The notes below the pieces were generated by a model. That model was not told the DNA's origin. It did no database searches and saw only the letters and a program-made list of their open reading frames with translations. Positions 9,980-20,742 of a stretch of DNA of 25,074 nt are shown in pieces (within the stretch, counting starts at the first letter, position 1; every line of letters starts with the position of its first letter). The stretch covers positions 1 to 25,074 of the forward strand of contig AJFK01000344.1 of NCBI GenBank assembly GCA_000467715.1. The letters run 5' to 3'. This stretch comes from Hysterium pulicare CBS 123377 (lineage: Eukaryota > Ascomycota > Dothideomycetes > Hysteriales > Hysteriaceae). Position numbers and translations under genes: made by a program.

Positions 9980-11043
9980 TTAACGATATCGGAATGTCGG
10001 ATACTACTTCAAATAGCCCATGGTGTCGCAACGTCGCGATAATCCGATCATCTGAGGAACGGGTGGGAGCTTGCATCCCAGATTTTTGGCTGATCATAGC
10101 TCCCCACTTCCTGCGCCGCTGAATCGTCTTCTCCCATTGAATCTAATAGTGGTTGGGAAAAGGATCGGACGCTCGATCTTGAGAAAAGTGACTGCGAGCG
10201 GGGGAAAGTATTCGTGGAAGAGGAGATATCTCTCGCGGGTCAGCGACGTAGCCACGTAGGCACCTCAGATTCTCATGTCCAAACGAAGTCAACGATCTGG
10301 AAGATTTGTAATGCACCGTCTTGCGACTCTAGAGTGCCAAGCCAAAGGTCAAAGACCACCTGCATATTCTTTGTCAGTATCACTACGGAAAGGTGCTCGC
10401 AGTCTGCGCCTCCACGTACCTAAATCCGGGAGCATCCTTCTCACGTTTTGCTTCAATGACGAGAAATGGTAAAGGAGCTGCCCAGAATTGACGACAGGGA
10501 AATGCAAGAGGCCGGGAGGACAAAATGCAATATACCCCTGGTATCTGCCGTTCATACGCAACCCAAAATCTCCATTAGAACGCGGAATTCCGGACTTTTA
10601 GAGGGTATGTGTAGAGTCATAGGATACATCTTCGCCGATTGTAGTAATTAAAAATCAAGGTTTAGCCCTCTTCAATGCTAGGGTACGAAGTTATATTAGC
10701 TTTCTGATCGAATTTGTATTATAGTGAGCGATCTTTCACCTATCCTCATTCACATTTCGATCCGAATCCCTGCCACTAATACTATTGCACTGGCGTAGTC
10801 AGAAATATGATAGCTTTCCAGAACAGCCTCACAAAGAAACATTTGGTAGCATGATATGGTATACCTCGAGATCGACAGTTTCGCTTTGAGGTGTCAAAGG
10901 AGAATTCATAGTGTACAACTCACTCCTAGAAGCGCTAGGTAGAGCGCGGCGGTGCAGTCCATTACGCTAGCCTCGCAAATGACAGAATCCTAAAACATGA
11001 TTGTTCCCCCCAATCATCTCTCGTGATCGATGACCGCATATTT

Positions 11044-13143
11044 TCAAGCCAGTCGTTGAGTCACGACCGAAGCTGGAGCCACAAGATCGGGCTGTTCCAA
11101 TCCCTCCTCGTCACCTTCCGTGAAGCCACAATAATCCACGAAGCTCCTGTCATAGCTATAAACACGGAGGCCCGGTACAAGTGCCAAAATTACTTTCTTG
11201 GACTTATGCTTAGAAAGACCTCGATTACTTTTGTTACTTTTTGGCGACTCTTCTATCATGCAACGACTTTCAAAGGCAGAATCGCGAATCGGCCATATAC
11301 ATTCGTACATGTCCTTACCTACCATTACTAGACTTTTAATGTTCAGGGCCAGGTGGAAGATATATTCCAGATGCCGTTTTAGTCGGGCCTTTGCCGCTTG
11401 TTTTCCTTTTTCCTTCATGAAGGGGTCTAGTGCATCGAGCAGACGCTCAGCAAGCTTTGATGCGGTCCGTGTAAGGAATCTTTTCTGGTAATGCTCCTCG
11501 TCAACCACAGACTGATGTGCTGCGAAGTTGACGCTACGCAGGACCTTTTCATCACCTTTACGAGGTTAGCGTTACGTTACTCTGAAGTTGCACCGTACAT
11601 GGAGGGGTTTGAAGTGCTTACGAATTATCGTGCTTATGTGATATCTAAACCACTCAAAAAGTGGAGTGTCCATCATGGCAGTACATTGCAATTTCCCCTT
11701 GAAAACCCATTCGCAAACTGCAGCTCCAGTCAAAGACTGGACCACTAGCTGGGCAGGACCTTGATTCCCAAAACGATGACGTGAAGCGTCATAACATAAC
11801 AATGTTTGTGGCACGTCGCCGAGGACTCTGCATACCAGCTCGCTCAAATCTCTGGACTCAAGGCAGGCGGAGGATGCTGGAGGATGCTGGAAACCATCCA
11901 TGATAGATAGAGAATTAAGGCTACTTCTCATTCGGGCATAGATGTCTTTAATTTTGTTAATATTTGGTGGTGCCTCTTTAGCCCTTTCTAATTCGAGAAA
12001 GGGCTGGAGGAACATTTGGTTGCTCGTCCGGCGCTTGAGGGTGTGGTACTTATTCAGGATTCTATCTATCAGTTCCAAATCAGCATCCGCACTTCCTGGC
12101 GCTTGGAAACTGCGCATGAAACGCTCATCTTGAATGAGTTTGATTCGTTCCTTCTCCGAAGTTGCCCATTTTTCGCGGAAATACTCAACGTCACTAAACA
12201 GGTCCAGTAAGGCCTCGTGGACATGACCAAGCATGAGCCTTTCCGGAAATTGCTGTATCGAATCGGAGTCGTTATAATCAAATATGGGGATGTTCTGGAG
12301 TTGGTTTGAATAGAAGAATGATTGCGAGGCATTTTGCAGACTGGGAACACCATTGAGTGTGCCAGTCCTATCACTACTCCTCTCATTGCGAGTGTTGAAT
12401 GATCCAGAGGTATTAAATCCGTCTTCAATGTTTGCATTGCTTATGCCTCGAGGTATTGTCATCGGCTGAGAGGGGTTTCTCAGACCCTGAACGAGGACAA
12501 TGTTTCGGTTCGGTGGGATCTGCTTTAATTGGGGACGTCAGAAAGCTCATTCTAGTCTTTGTTTCTAAACTTTTCAGCTATTACGTACCTTTTGTGACAG
12601 AAATCCGTTTTCGGCTGACTTTGACGCTTGGTGTTGTAGTGTTTGACGCTGCTTTGATCGGATGATTTTGGTTGGTGTGCAGCGGCCATTTGGAATGATC
12701 TGGTCTGGTTTCGAAGGACCTGACTCAACTTCATGATTTCGAGAAGCGCTTCTGAGCAGCCGTGGTGTTGATGCGTGAATATATAGCTCATTGCTCTTGA
12801 TGACTTCTAGTGCCTCCCAGATCTTGAGCTTCATGCCAGCATCGAGTTTCTTCATGCCTCTGCTTCCCAAACGGTAGATATCCTCAAACTTATTTTTTGG
12901 TACTCCATATGTGCTGCCAGACCACACACTGTAGAGTTTGCTCTCAATCTGTCTTAGGCTATGTCGCTTCCCGAGACGAGGTTGCAGCCCCCGTAGAACA
13001 TCTGCCTTGCGGGCAATCCGGCCAGTCTTCTGTTTGGAGTCTTCAATTACGAAATCTAGATGTGCCAATAACTCCGTCGTGTCATCTGAGCTCCACTTAA
13101 TCTTGGTGGGCGGCTTCTGCGAGGAGGTTTGCTTGCGGCGCAT
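11044..13143 (-). CDS. Fungal protein of unknown function with basic helical N-terminal domain
   Basis: Three exons: 13143-12589, 12519-11622, 11555-11044 (1965 nt, 654 residues). I do not recognise a named family. Residues about 14-110 look like a compact helical, perhaps Myb/SANT-like domain: WSSDDTTELLAHLDF, LRQIESKLYSVW, FEDIYRLG and MKLKIWEAL recall the N terminus of many uncharacterised ascomycete proteins. A basic, low-complexity linker follows (residues about 135-185). A Ser/Asn-rich stretch (NTSGSFNTRNERSSD) leads to a largely helical C-terminal half with ALLDLFSDVEYFREKW, LIDRILNKYHTLKRR, FEWFRYHI and a Lys-rich loop (SKHKSKK). There is no signal peptide or membrane segment. The second intron (11621-11556) ends in AAG after a GCTAACC branch-like site. 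An upstream non-coding or coding exon ending near 13191 cannot be excluded. A nuclear role is only a guess. Confidence 0.72.
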
Positions 13144-13962
13144 GGCGAGATCGGGAACTGTATAGCTATTGATGATACAGGGAGCGGAGGCTGAAAAGTA
13201 TCTGTACGGCGTTGTGAGGCGAGTGAATTGGTCGAGGTAGACAATCTTAGACGGATCTATAGATGATACCTTCTAAGGTCCAAGATGTTGGATTTGGTAT
13301 CTCAAGCTACGCACTAAATGAGAAGCTTCGACTCAACTGGGGACTTACCAACCAGCCGTACGGCACAGTTGTAGTCTGCCTCGTTTCGTTTCGTATTATG
13401 GGTCTCCGGCTTCAAGGATGATACTCTCTTGAATCAAGACTGTGAGTTGTTCGTGACAAGTATTCGTAGGTAGTAGCTAACTGCTGGATAGCTAAAGGTG
13501 ATGATAGTTTGGTAGTCGCTGGTCCCTGGGGTAGGATAATGTTTAGTTGGTCGCCGGCGAGGCTGGATTGGCCGTGCGAGATGTTTGTGAATGTTGAGCG
13601 CCTCGCTCCTAAGTTAGGCTAGTGTGCATGGGTACGATATACACATTCACTTTTTGGATAAGGGATGTACAAGCACGGTCGTCGCTGCTGCCTGTCGGCA
13701 CGCGGGAACCGTTCCCCGATTGCTCAGCGAGCGCCACAGCGCTTGCAAGGTAACAAAGGGCGTGGCGGGCCACTTGAAAGGACGAACTTGTACCACGCAT
13801 GGAAAACGGTAGATCTTTAAAAGAATCGCATGGTAGAACCATGTCTCTGAGTATCAACCCAGAGCATTCGAGGCCTATTCCACACGACCTGATCTACTTG
13901 TTCCCAGTTTGTATCAATCCTCTGAGATTCTTTCTACCTTCCCTATTCCAGCTCGCTGTGCT
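13144..13962. promoter_or_regulatory. Divergent intergenic region before the HSP70-like gene
   Basis: These 819 bp separate the start codons of the unknown gene and the HSP70-like gene. A short perfect inverted repeat CATGGT-AGA-ACCATG is at 13829-13843. I do not see a clear heat-shock element (alternating GAA/TTC blocks). Short open frames here have no family resemblance. Confidence 0.4.
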
Positions 13963-16608
13963 ATGCAAAACCAATGGCGCACACCGATTCTTGGAGGTCC
14001 TCGCTCCGATGGAGAGGTAGAAATGACGACGGACGTTGAGACGACAGAGGAACCATCCAACCACTTGATCCTTGGAGTCGATTTCGGAACGACTTTCTCC
14101 TCCGTAGCATATGCCAATATTAGTGGAAAGACGTCGAGAGATGCTCTGAATCTTACCGAAGTGAAATGCATCGCTAGATATCCCGACGATCGCCCTCCAC
14201 CCGGAGTCACCTTTGCGTGGGAACCTAGGGAGGACGTTCCCACCGAGCTTTGGTACAGTCTTCGCCAGCTCCCGATAGGAAGACCACCAGGCGATGTGAG
14301 CACGCAAACTGCTAGAGAAAAGTACGAAAAGGATGATTCTGCCGCTTCTGATTCAGGCAGCGATATTTCAATCTCGTGTTCAGAGGACGAAATCGAATCG
14401 GAAAATGAGCGAGGACATACAGAAGAGGAACGCAGGAGACCCGATCGTTTGTACTGGGGTTTCGGGGTGCAAAAACAGCTCAACAGGATAGACATTCCAA
14501 AGGACGGGACAAGACGACTTAATAGGATCAAGCTAATGCTTGACAAGAAGAGTACCCAAACTGAACATATCCGCGCATACATTGCTACAATACTCAAAAA
14601 GCTAAAGAGATCTAAGCTGATCAAGCAAGACGAAGACGTTATCAGTGACTATTTGGAACAGCTTTTCAAACACACGAAAGACGAACTCCGAAAGTCAAGC
14701 ATAATCAATGAACATACGGCCATTGAATTCGTTTTATGCGTACCGGCTGTTTGGCCATCCAAGGCATGCCGTATAATGCAGGCAGCCATGAGAACAGCTG
14801 CACAAAGATCCAAATTGGGGGGCTTAGTGAACGACAGTCTTGACAATCTGTTCATCACCTCCGAGCCAGAAGCTGCAGCTGTGTGCGTCTTAGCGGAGGA
14901 CAACAACGACATCTACGTAGGTTACGCGTCAATCTTATATGTAGCGGCATAAACCTAATCTTAATCCGGGCAGGAAAATGAAACCATCACTATCCTGGAC
15001 GCTGGGGGTGGGACAGTTGATGCGGTTACATACCAAATCACCAACTCACACCCCCTGAGATTGTCCGAGGAGGTAGTCTCGCCAGGTAGTATGTATATGT
15101 GCTCCCTTCAACGTCTTTTAACGCTCATGGTATCCAGGTAAGCTCTGCGGCGCAAGCTACATTAATGAAAGGTATGGGAAGCTTCTGATGAAGAAGCTGA
15201 AGCATGAAAAGTATCTTGTAAAAAATGGAAAAACAATTAAGAGCATCGTTGAAGGGAAAGTCATAGAGTTCGAAAACGGAGAGAAGAGGATCTTTGATAC
15301 AGCTGAAGATCTCGACATTGAACCGATCTGGATCGACGATCTTCAGCCCGACCCCAATCCCAAGAAACGATTGTATCAAAATCGGCTGGGGATAACTCGG
15401 TAAGAACTTGGGAGACTGCATCGGACGACGCTAAGGCATGTATAGGCGCGAAATGACGTGGGTTTTCCAAGATTCCCTGAAAGGCGCTGCCGAAGTGCTC
15501 ATGGAGCAACTCGAGATGGCGAAAGCGAAGGGGTACTCGGTCCAAGTAAGTTGGAATCGACCGTGTCGAGCTCAGCTGGTAGACACGTGACCTAAGCGCT
15601 AGCTCTTTCATGCCGGATGTGGACCTTACTGACATCCTCGAAAGAAAGTCATCCTCATCGGTGGTTTCGGGCAGTCTCCTTCTCTGCGAAATCACCTGCG
15701 AGAAGTCCTTGCAACAGAAAGAAATTTTCTGGGCCAAGAAATCGAGTTCTTGACTCCTCGTACACCGTAAGTCAGCGGCCTTTTGACTGCAATCCTGAAG
15801 GGGATCGTACTTTATACTCAAATCAGAACAGCTCAACCGCAGTAGCGCGAGGTGCTGTGCTTCGGGCATTCGACAAAAACCTGGGCCCAGCGCGAAAGAC
15901 TACGTGCAGCTATGGTTTCCTGGTTTCCGAACCATACGAACCGAATGAGATTGATGCACACAAAGGTGCTAGATGCAAAATAGACAGGGCAGACGGTGAA
16001 AGATATATCGACAAGACGATTGACTGGTTCATTCAAAAGGTTTGAATGATGCCCACCAGATTTGTCCCTTCCTCAGCCAGGGCTGACTTTTAAATATCAA
16101 GGGCGAAGATCTAGCGCACCATGAAGAGATCCCCAAAGATGTAACGCACACTTTCTCCCTCAACAAAAAGGATCTCCTCTGCAAGGAGATACTTTATGTA
16201 TCCGACGATAAGAAAGAGTGTCACTACAGAAGAACGCATGACAGGAATAAAGGTAGGAAGCCTTGGCCATTCTTGGGCATATCCGCTGATGCGCTACGGT
16301 GAATAGATGCAGAAGTCGCTGGGGAGATTGTCGTGGACATGACTTTCCTTAAGGACCAAGGCCTTATTCAACCAGAGCCACCGTCTGAATTCAGCACTTA
16401 TTCGGGACCGCGAGCTCCCCATCACTGGGCGGTAAGATTTCAGCTAGTCATGATTGTGGACGGTCGGAATTTGAGGTACGAGGCACGTTGGCCGCCACCG
16501 CCGAAGTCCCAAAACGGCGAAGCAAGAGTTTGGAGTGCTCAGGACCAAAGAGTGCATGCAATGGGTCAGATCAGCATCGCAGCCGCATTCAAGCCTGGAA
16601 CGGCTTGA
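13963..16608 (+). CDS. HSP70-like ATPase-domain protein (HSPA12 type)
   Basis: Eight exons: 13963-14916, 14974-15085, 15138-15399, 15446-15545, 15645-15766, 15832-16039, 16102-16252, 16307-16608 (2211 nt, 736 residues). The actin/HSP70 nucleotide-binding fold is marked by the phosphate-1 loop GVDFGTTFSS (residues 38-47), VPAVWPSKACRIMQAAM, FITSEPEAAA, the phosphate-2 loop ILDAGGGTVD (325-334), the adenosine motif LIGGFGQSPSLRNHL (480-494) and AVARGAVLRAF. The canonical substrate-binding domain and EEVD tail are absent; instead there is a C-terminal fungal extension. This is the layout of HSPA12-like proteins, which are expanded in ascomycetes and mostly uncharacterised. An acidic Ser-rich insert (about residues 124-156, ASDSGSDISISCSEDE) interrupts the ATPase domain. 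A later ATG (14023) could also be the start. Introns 15546-15644 and 16040-16101 end in AAG. Confidence 0.9.
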
Positions 16609-17623
16609 ATGTTCTTGGTGAACTATCAGTCACCCTGGGAGTAGTTCTTGCTTTGCAGAGGACTTACTACTTAGATAACTTCTCCTCAACGCGCGGACAC
16701 TTCCTACTATCTACAGAAGCAAGGTGCCAAAAATATCCCACTTTGTATTTCATAAATATATGGCTTTTGCAGGAGGAGAGGAGGAGGTCTTTTGTGGTCT
16801 ATACCTAGGTGGACGTCTTGTCGAAATCAGGATTGACAGGAGATTTGCAAACACAACAAACACGCCCGAACCTCGGCAATAGTCCGGTAGATAAGAGCAA
16901 AAATAGTTTCCCTACTCCCTACATTTCTATAATAAGAATAACTATGCCTTGCCAGCATTCCAGCAATGCCTACATTTAACCAATCTCGATCCTTTGACGC
17001 TATCCAATCCAATGAATCAAATCAACTTACCTAGATCCAGCCTTGAGAAACCCAAGGCTTTTCCTCACTCGTAACTGGCCGGCATTACGTCTTTACTTCA
17101 GTGGAAGGATTGTCTAAATGTCATGCTAGACTGATGCTCCCCTGTTCGAGTTTGTCATGATGTGTTGATTTGGTGTACAGTTTGAAGCATGTATTACTGA
17201 AGATACTCCTGGAGCGCAGCGCGGAGTGACGATATTCAATTGCTGAGGGATATTATCGGTAAATTCCCGAAAGTATGAGCTTCATAGCGAGTTGTTATAC
17301 GAGGACCTATCCCTCAATCGATAAAAATGGATTCTGCAAGAGCAAGCTCATTGCAAGCACCTTCAATCTCTTGAAGTATGGACGGATCAAAGTTTACTAT
17401 TGACACGAGCGCAGGAAACGACGAGTTCCGAGTGACTGGTATTTTAATATCATGCGCTTCAATTCCAAATGTTCTCCTCCGTCCATGTGATGTTTGCTCT
17501 CAATCTTAGGTGGATTAGCAGTGATTTTTTCCTGTTTGCTGTTCGCCTCCTAGTAACGGTATGAAGATAAGTATAAGGCCTTCTCTTTCCTTTCGAGTCC
17601 TCACAATAAAGACAGTGCTGGCA
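16609..17623. other. Intergenic region after the HSP70-like gene
   Basis: About 1 kb without a supportable gene. It begins with the 3' UTR of the HSP70-like gene. Open frames on both strands are short, and none shows a family motif, signal peptide or splice pattern I would defend. Confidence 0.55.
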
Positions 17624-18213
17624 ATGCTGGCTTCGATCACTCCACGACAACCCAGGCATTTCGACCCTGGCTAGTTACCGTCGCGTTGTTTGAAATGGTT
17701 ATGCTCAACTTAGGCATGTTTGATGTCTATCGCTGCATGCGAGTCAATCGACACTGGAAATCTCTACTCGATGGCTTGATGACGAGCTCAAAGTTCAAAC
17801 AGTTCATGTTTCTTGAGCCTCCAAAAAAGGACGTGAAGTTCGCGGAGGGAGAAGATTTCAAGAGTCTCGGAATTTATTGGTACAGAGATGATATCCACGT
17901 ATATCTGTTGGTTAACTCAAGGAAAATCACTGCCACACATAGAATTAAACCCACCCCTATTCATAATACCACTCTTAGCATATAGCTTCTTCGACTCTCA
18001 TTGATTAAGGCAGGTTTCAAAAGCGGGAATACTTGAACTCGCAACGCATGCCGCATTGGGGCGAATGTTCGTTACGCAGCCTCCTATTACTCATCTGCAA
18101 GTCAAAAACCCGGCAGTTTGCCGATGATTGATTTGGAAACTAAAGATGGATTGACGATGGATAAGTTCGCTGACGGGATTATCCATCTGTGGGGCCAAGG
18201 AGAAATAGGATAG
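17624..18213 (+). pseudogene. Decayed F-box gene, paralogue of the next gene
   Basis: Pieces align in order with the intact F-box protein at 18534-19157, but in different frames. A start-like ATG (17624) gives a peptide ending PRHFDPG and a TAG at 17672. A frame change at about 17685 then opens LFEMVMLNLGMFDVYRCMRVNRHWKSLL and FLEPPKKD, against LFDSIMINLSMFDILRCTQLNHNWRKLV and LFLEPPTND of the intact gene. A candidate intron (17911-18013, gttaac...cag) rejoins the frame to GILELATHAALGRMFVTQPPI. A second frame change near 18110-18124 is needed to reach DLETKDGLTMDKFADGIIHLW and the stop at 18213. The central segment is also about 45 residues shorter than in the paralogue. A shortened protein from the internal Met at 17695 is possible but would still hit the second shift. 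Confidence 0.8.
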
Positions 18214-18352
18214 AAGAGTCGTCAGGAGCCTCTTACACCTCATTATTGAATGATAGTATTGACGTGATACCGCAATATAAGAGCATTAGAAGAAATACTA
18301 GATTATGAAGGAATAACCAATCAAGGTCTTCGAATCATTCTATTCACGTACG

Positions 18353-18366
18353 ATCACGATCGTGAT
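18353..18366. promoter_or_regulatory. 14-bp perfect palindrome upstream of the F-box gene
   Basis: ATCACGATCGTGAT reads the same on both strands and lies about 170 bp upstream of the intact F-box start codon, next to ATGCATGC. It could be a dimeric factor site. There is only one copy, so chance is not excluded. Confidence 0.3.
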
Positions 18367-18533
18367 GCATGCAGCCAAGCCTTCCATGCAGCTACTGGGA
18401 GCACACAGCCATGGTCACTCCCCTTCTTAAGTCAATCAAGGAACTTTCACAACCCTCTTTTCCACTCAATAACACCTTTTTCCCGTTTCCCTAGCTTTTG
18501 AGCACGAGACATTGTCTTTCAAAGCTACCTTCA

Positions 18534-19157
18534 ATGGCTTCACAACAATCCGGTCACTTTGACTTTGATGCACTACCCAGGGAATTGTTCGACTCGATAA
18601 TGATAAACCTGAGCATGTTTGACATCCTTCGTTGCACGCAACTCAATCACAATTGGAGAAAACTGGTCAATGGATCGATTAAGAGATCGATCTTTCTCAG
18701 ACGGCTGCTCTTCCTGGAACCTCCAACGAACGACTCAGATCCTGAAGAGGGAAATATCCGCACAGGGGATGCATTCCCTACAGTCGATCTTTTTAGAGAC
18801 GTTGAAATCGACCCCCAGACTGTGGACGCCGCCGTCGGTCCTGTTGGATCCATTCTGATCAAATCGCCATCTGACGTGCGGGTCAATCCGCTCTTAGTCG
18901 CGCCTCCGATATTTCATCCGTATCATTATGACGGACTGCGGTTGACCGTCTTCTTCTCGAGGACACTGCTAAAGGAAATGTCGAATGGCACTCATCGCGC
19001 CTTGTGGCGGCGAATGTTCATCACAGAGCCCCCGATCAAAAGTTTACTTATACACTTTCCGATCGAGCTCACGTGGACTCTGGAAGATGAAAATGGTATC
19101 ACGATAAATCAGTTCGTGGAGGATTTCGTTGATCACTGGAACACGAGGAAGAGATAG
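18534..19157 (+). CDS. F-box protein, single exon
   Basis: An uninterrupted ORF of 207 residues. An F-box lies at residues about 9-45 (FDALPRELFDSIMINLSMFDI, ILRCTQLNHNWRKL), the part that binds Skp1 in SCF ubiquitin ligases. It is followed by RLLFLEPPTND, VNPLLVAPP and WRRMFITEPPI, and a C-terminal segment TWTLEDENGITINQF. The spacing of the FLEPP, NPLL and RMFxTxPP motifs resembles a family of short F-box proteins that is expanded in ascomycetes. No substrate-binding repeats (WD40, LRR) are present, so the target is unknown. I start at the ATG before ASQQSGHFDF; the frame stays open further upstream but without a better start. The degenerate copy upstream shows that this was a tandem duplication. 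Confidence 0.86.
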   Translation: MASQQSGHFDFDALPRELFDSIMINLSMFDILRCTQLNHNWRKLVNGSIKRSIFLRRLLFLEPPTNDSDPEEGNIRTGDAFPTVDLFRDVEIDPQTVDAAVGPVGSILIKSPSDVRVNPLLVAPPIFHPYHYDGLRLTVFFSRTLLKEMSNGTHRALWRRMFITEPPIKSLLIHFPIELTWTLEDENGITINQFVEDFVDHWNTRKR

Positions 19158-19448
19158 AGGACGGAAGCGGAGGGGTAGCTACTCAGAAATATCTCCTAGT
19201 AGTGAATAATTGTATTAAAACTGTGCTCGAATATTCCATGTACAATAAAGAAAGGCAAGGTTCCCATATATTTGGAACGGACAATGAGTATTGCACGCGC
19301 TTGACGTAGTCAGGGGTTTCACCGCCCGTCAATATAATTTCGTGGTGTTTACTTTCGGCGGGGTTGATTCCGCACAACTCAACACTCCGTCACACCCTTA
19401 CAGCCTACTCTCCTTCAACTCTACAACCTCACAGCTCATACATCAGCA
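19158..19448. other. Intergenic region between F-box and ankyrin genes
   Basis: These 291 bp hold the 3' end of the F-box transcript and the promoter of the ankyrin gene, whose leader just before the start is pyrimidine-rich (ACAACCTCACAGC). No gene is seen. Confidence 0.5.
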
Positions 19449-20531
19449 ATGATGACCTCCGAAGATCCCAAATCCAAATTCGCGATCCACGAAGCCTGTC
19501 GAGAAGGCCACAGTATTTCTCCCCCATCTCCAGCACCTCCGAAGAAAAGCTCCGCTAACCCCTCACACAGCTGGCATCGTGGAATCTCTGCTCAACGTAA
19601 GCTGGCCCAACCCTTTTTCTGGCTCTCTAAGGTGTGACATAGCCTAAAGAAAACATATAGGCAAACCCTAAACTAGAGTCCCGACGAGATGAAGATGACC
19701 GTCTACCCATACACTGGGCCGTTTCCTACAACCATCTTCCCATAGTGCAAACATTGATACAAAGCAAGAACTTCGATGTTGATGCTCAGGTATAAATATC
19801 TATACCTAAACCTACCCATGAATACAAATTAGAAAACCAGAAGCTGAGACCAGACATCCAGGACGGTTCAGGCTGGACTTCTCTAATGATGGCCTCCAGT
19901 CGCAAAGACGCCGAAGAAATCATCGACCTCCTCCTCCGCAAAGACGCAGACGTAAACAAAAAAAGTACATCTCTCTTCCCCGCCCCCTAACATACCATCT
20001 CAATCAATCATAGGGAAAAAATCACCCAAGCTAACCGCTTTCTTAAACCTCTAGACAACAACGGCCAAACCGCCCTCCACTTCGCCGCCTCAAAACAAAA
20101 CCTCGACATAGCCCGCACTCTGCTAACCCACAAAGCCACCGCCCGGGTAAAAGATAAGCGCGGCCAACTCCCTCTTCACCGCGCCGCAGCCGTGGGCTCT
20201 GTTCCTATGATGAAATTACTCCTCGAGGCGAAGAGTCCGCTGAACGCGACGGATATAGATGGCATGACGGCGCTGCATCATGCGATATGTGAAGGACATG
20301 GGGATGCGGCGTTGTTGTTGCTGACGCAGGGTGCGGAGTATGATAAACAGGATGGGGAAGGGAGAGTGGCGTTGGACTTGTGTCCGGATGTGAAGGTATG
20401 TGGTTCTGTCCTTTTCGAAGTTGCAGAGGTGGTAATGAGGATAAGAGAACGAAGTGCAGATGCTGACTTTGATATAGACTCGAACGTTCATCCTTCAAGC
20501 GGCGGAGCGCGAGGGCATAGATTTGGAGTAG
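19449..20531 (+). CDS. Ankyrin-repeat protein, probable proteasome assembly chaperone (gankyrin/Nas6 type)
   Basis: Six exons: 19449-19512, 19571-19596, 19661-19789, 19862-19964, 20055-20395, 20478-20531 (717 nt, 238 residues, close to yeast Nas6 and human PSMD10). The protein is almost wholly ankyrin repeats: AIHEACREG, LPIHWAVSYNHLPIVQTLI, GWTSLMMASSRKDAEEIIDLLL, GQTALHFAASKQNLDIARTLL, GQLPLHRAAAVGSVPMMKLLL, GMTALHHAICEGHGDAALLLL, ending ILQAAEREGIDLE. Nas6/gankyrin binds the ATPase subunit Rpt3 and chaperones assembly of the 19S particle. Length, repeat number and termini fit, but other short ankyrin proteins cannot be ruled out. Exon 2 is only 26 nt. The first donor (gtattt) is weak; it is chosen because it restores the GIVESLLNANPKL frame. 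Confidence 0.85.
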
Positions 20532-20742
20532 GGCTACTCATACAGGATGTACCATATGCAAGAAAGTTAGAAAAAGGAAGTACTACATATTGTAGCGGAG
20601 GAGAACAGACAACGCTGGATGGGGTTCCCTACACCAGACAAAGAGTACTCTAACAACACAACCAAATGAAGAAGAGCCAGCAAAGCTGTAAACCACTTCT
20701 TTGATGCTGAAAATGCATGCCTAGAGGGAGAGGGGACGGCCA

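Larger units (their letters stand above)
8677..11043. other. Gene-poor stretch of about 2.4 kb
   Basis: No recognisable gene, transposase, reverse transcriptase or RNA gene is visible on either strand. Open frames are all under 100 codons, overlap each other, and show no family motif. The 5' part holds the elongin C 3' UTR and the 3' part the terminator of the next minus-strand gene. A 13-bp tandem repeat (9935-9979) and a small signal-peptide-like ORF (9112-9300) are listed separately. Confidence 0.6.

Noticed and set aside
9722-10122. Overlapping ORFs of 75-86 codons on both strands around the 13-bp repeat.
   Set aside because: No family motif and no splice pattern, and the repeat period is not a multiple of three.
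13624-13812. 62-codon ORF in the divergent region before the HSP70-like gene.
   Set aside because: No recognisable motif, a promoter-like position, and no conserved start context; more likely chance.
13829-13843. Inverted repeat CATGGT-AGA-ACCATG considered as a transcription terminator.
   Set aside because: It lies upstream of a gene, not after one, and hairpin terminators are not used by RNA polymerase II; it is mentioned only as a possible factor site.
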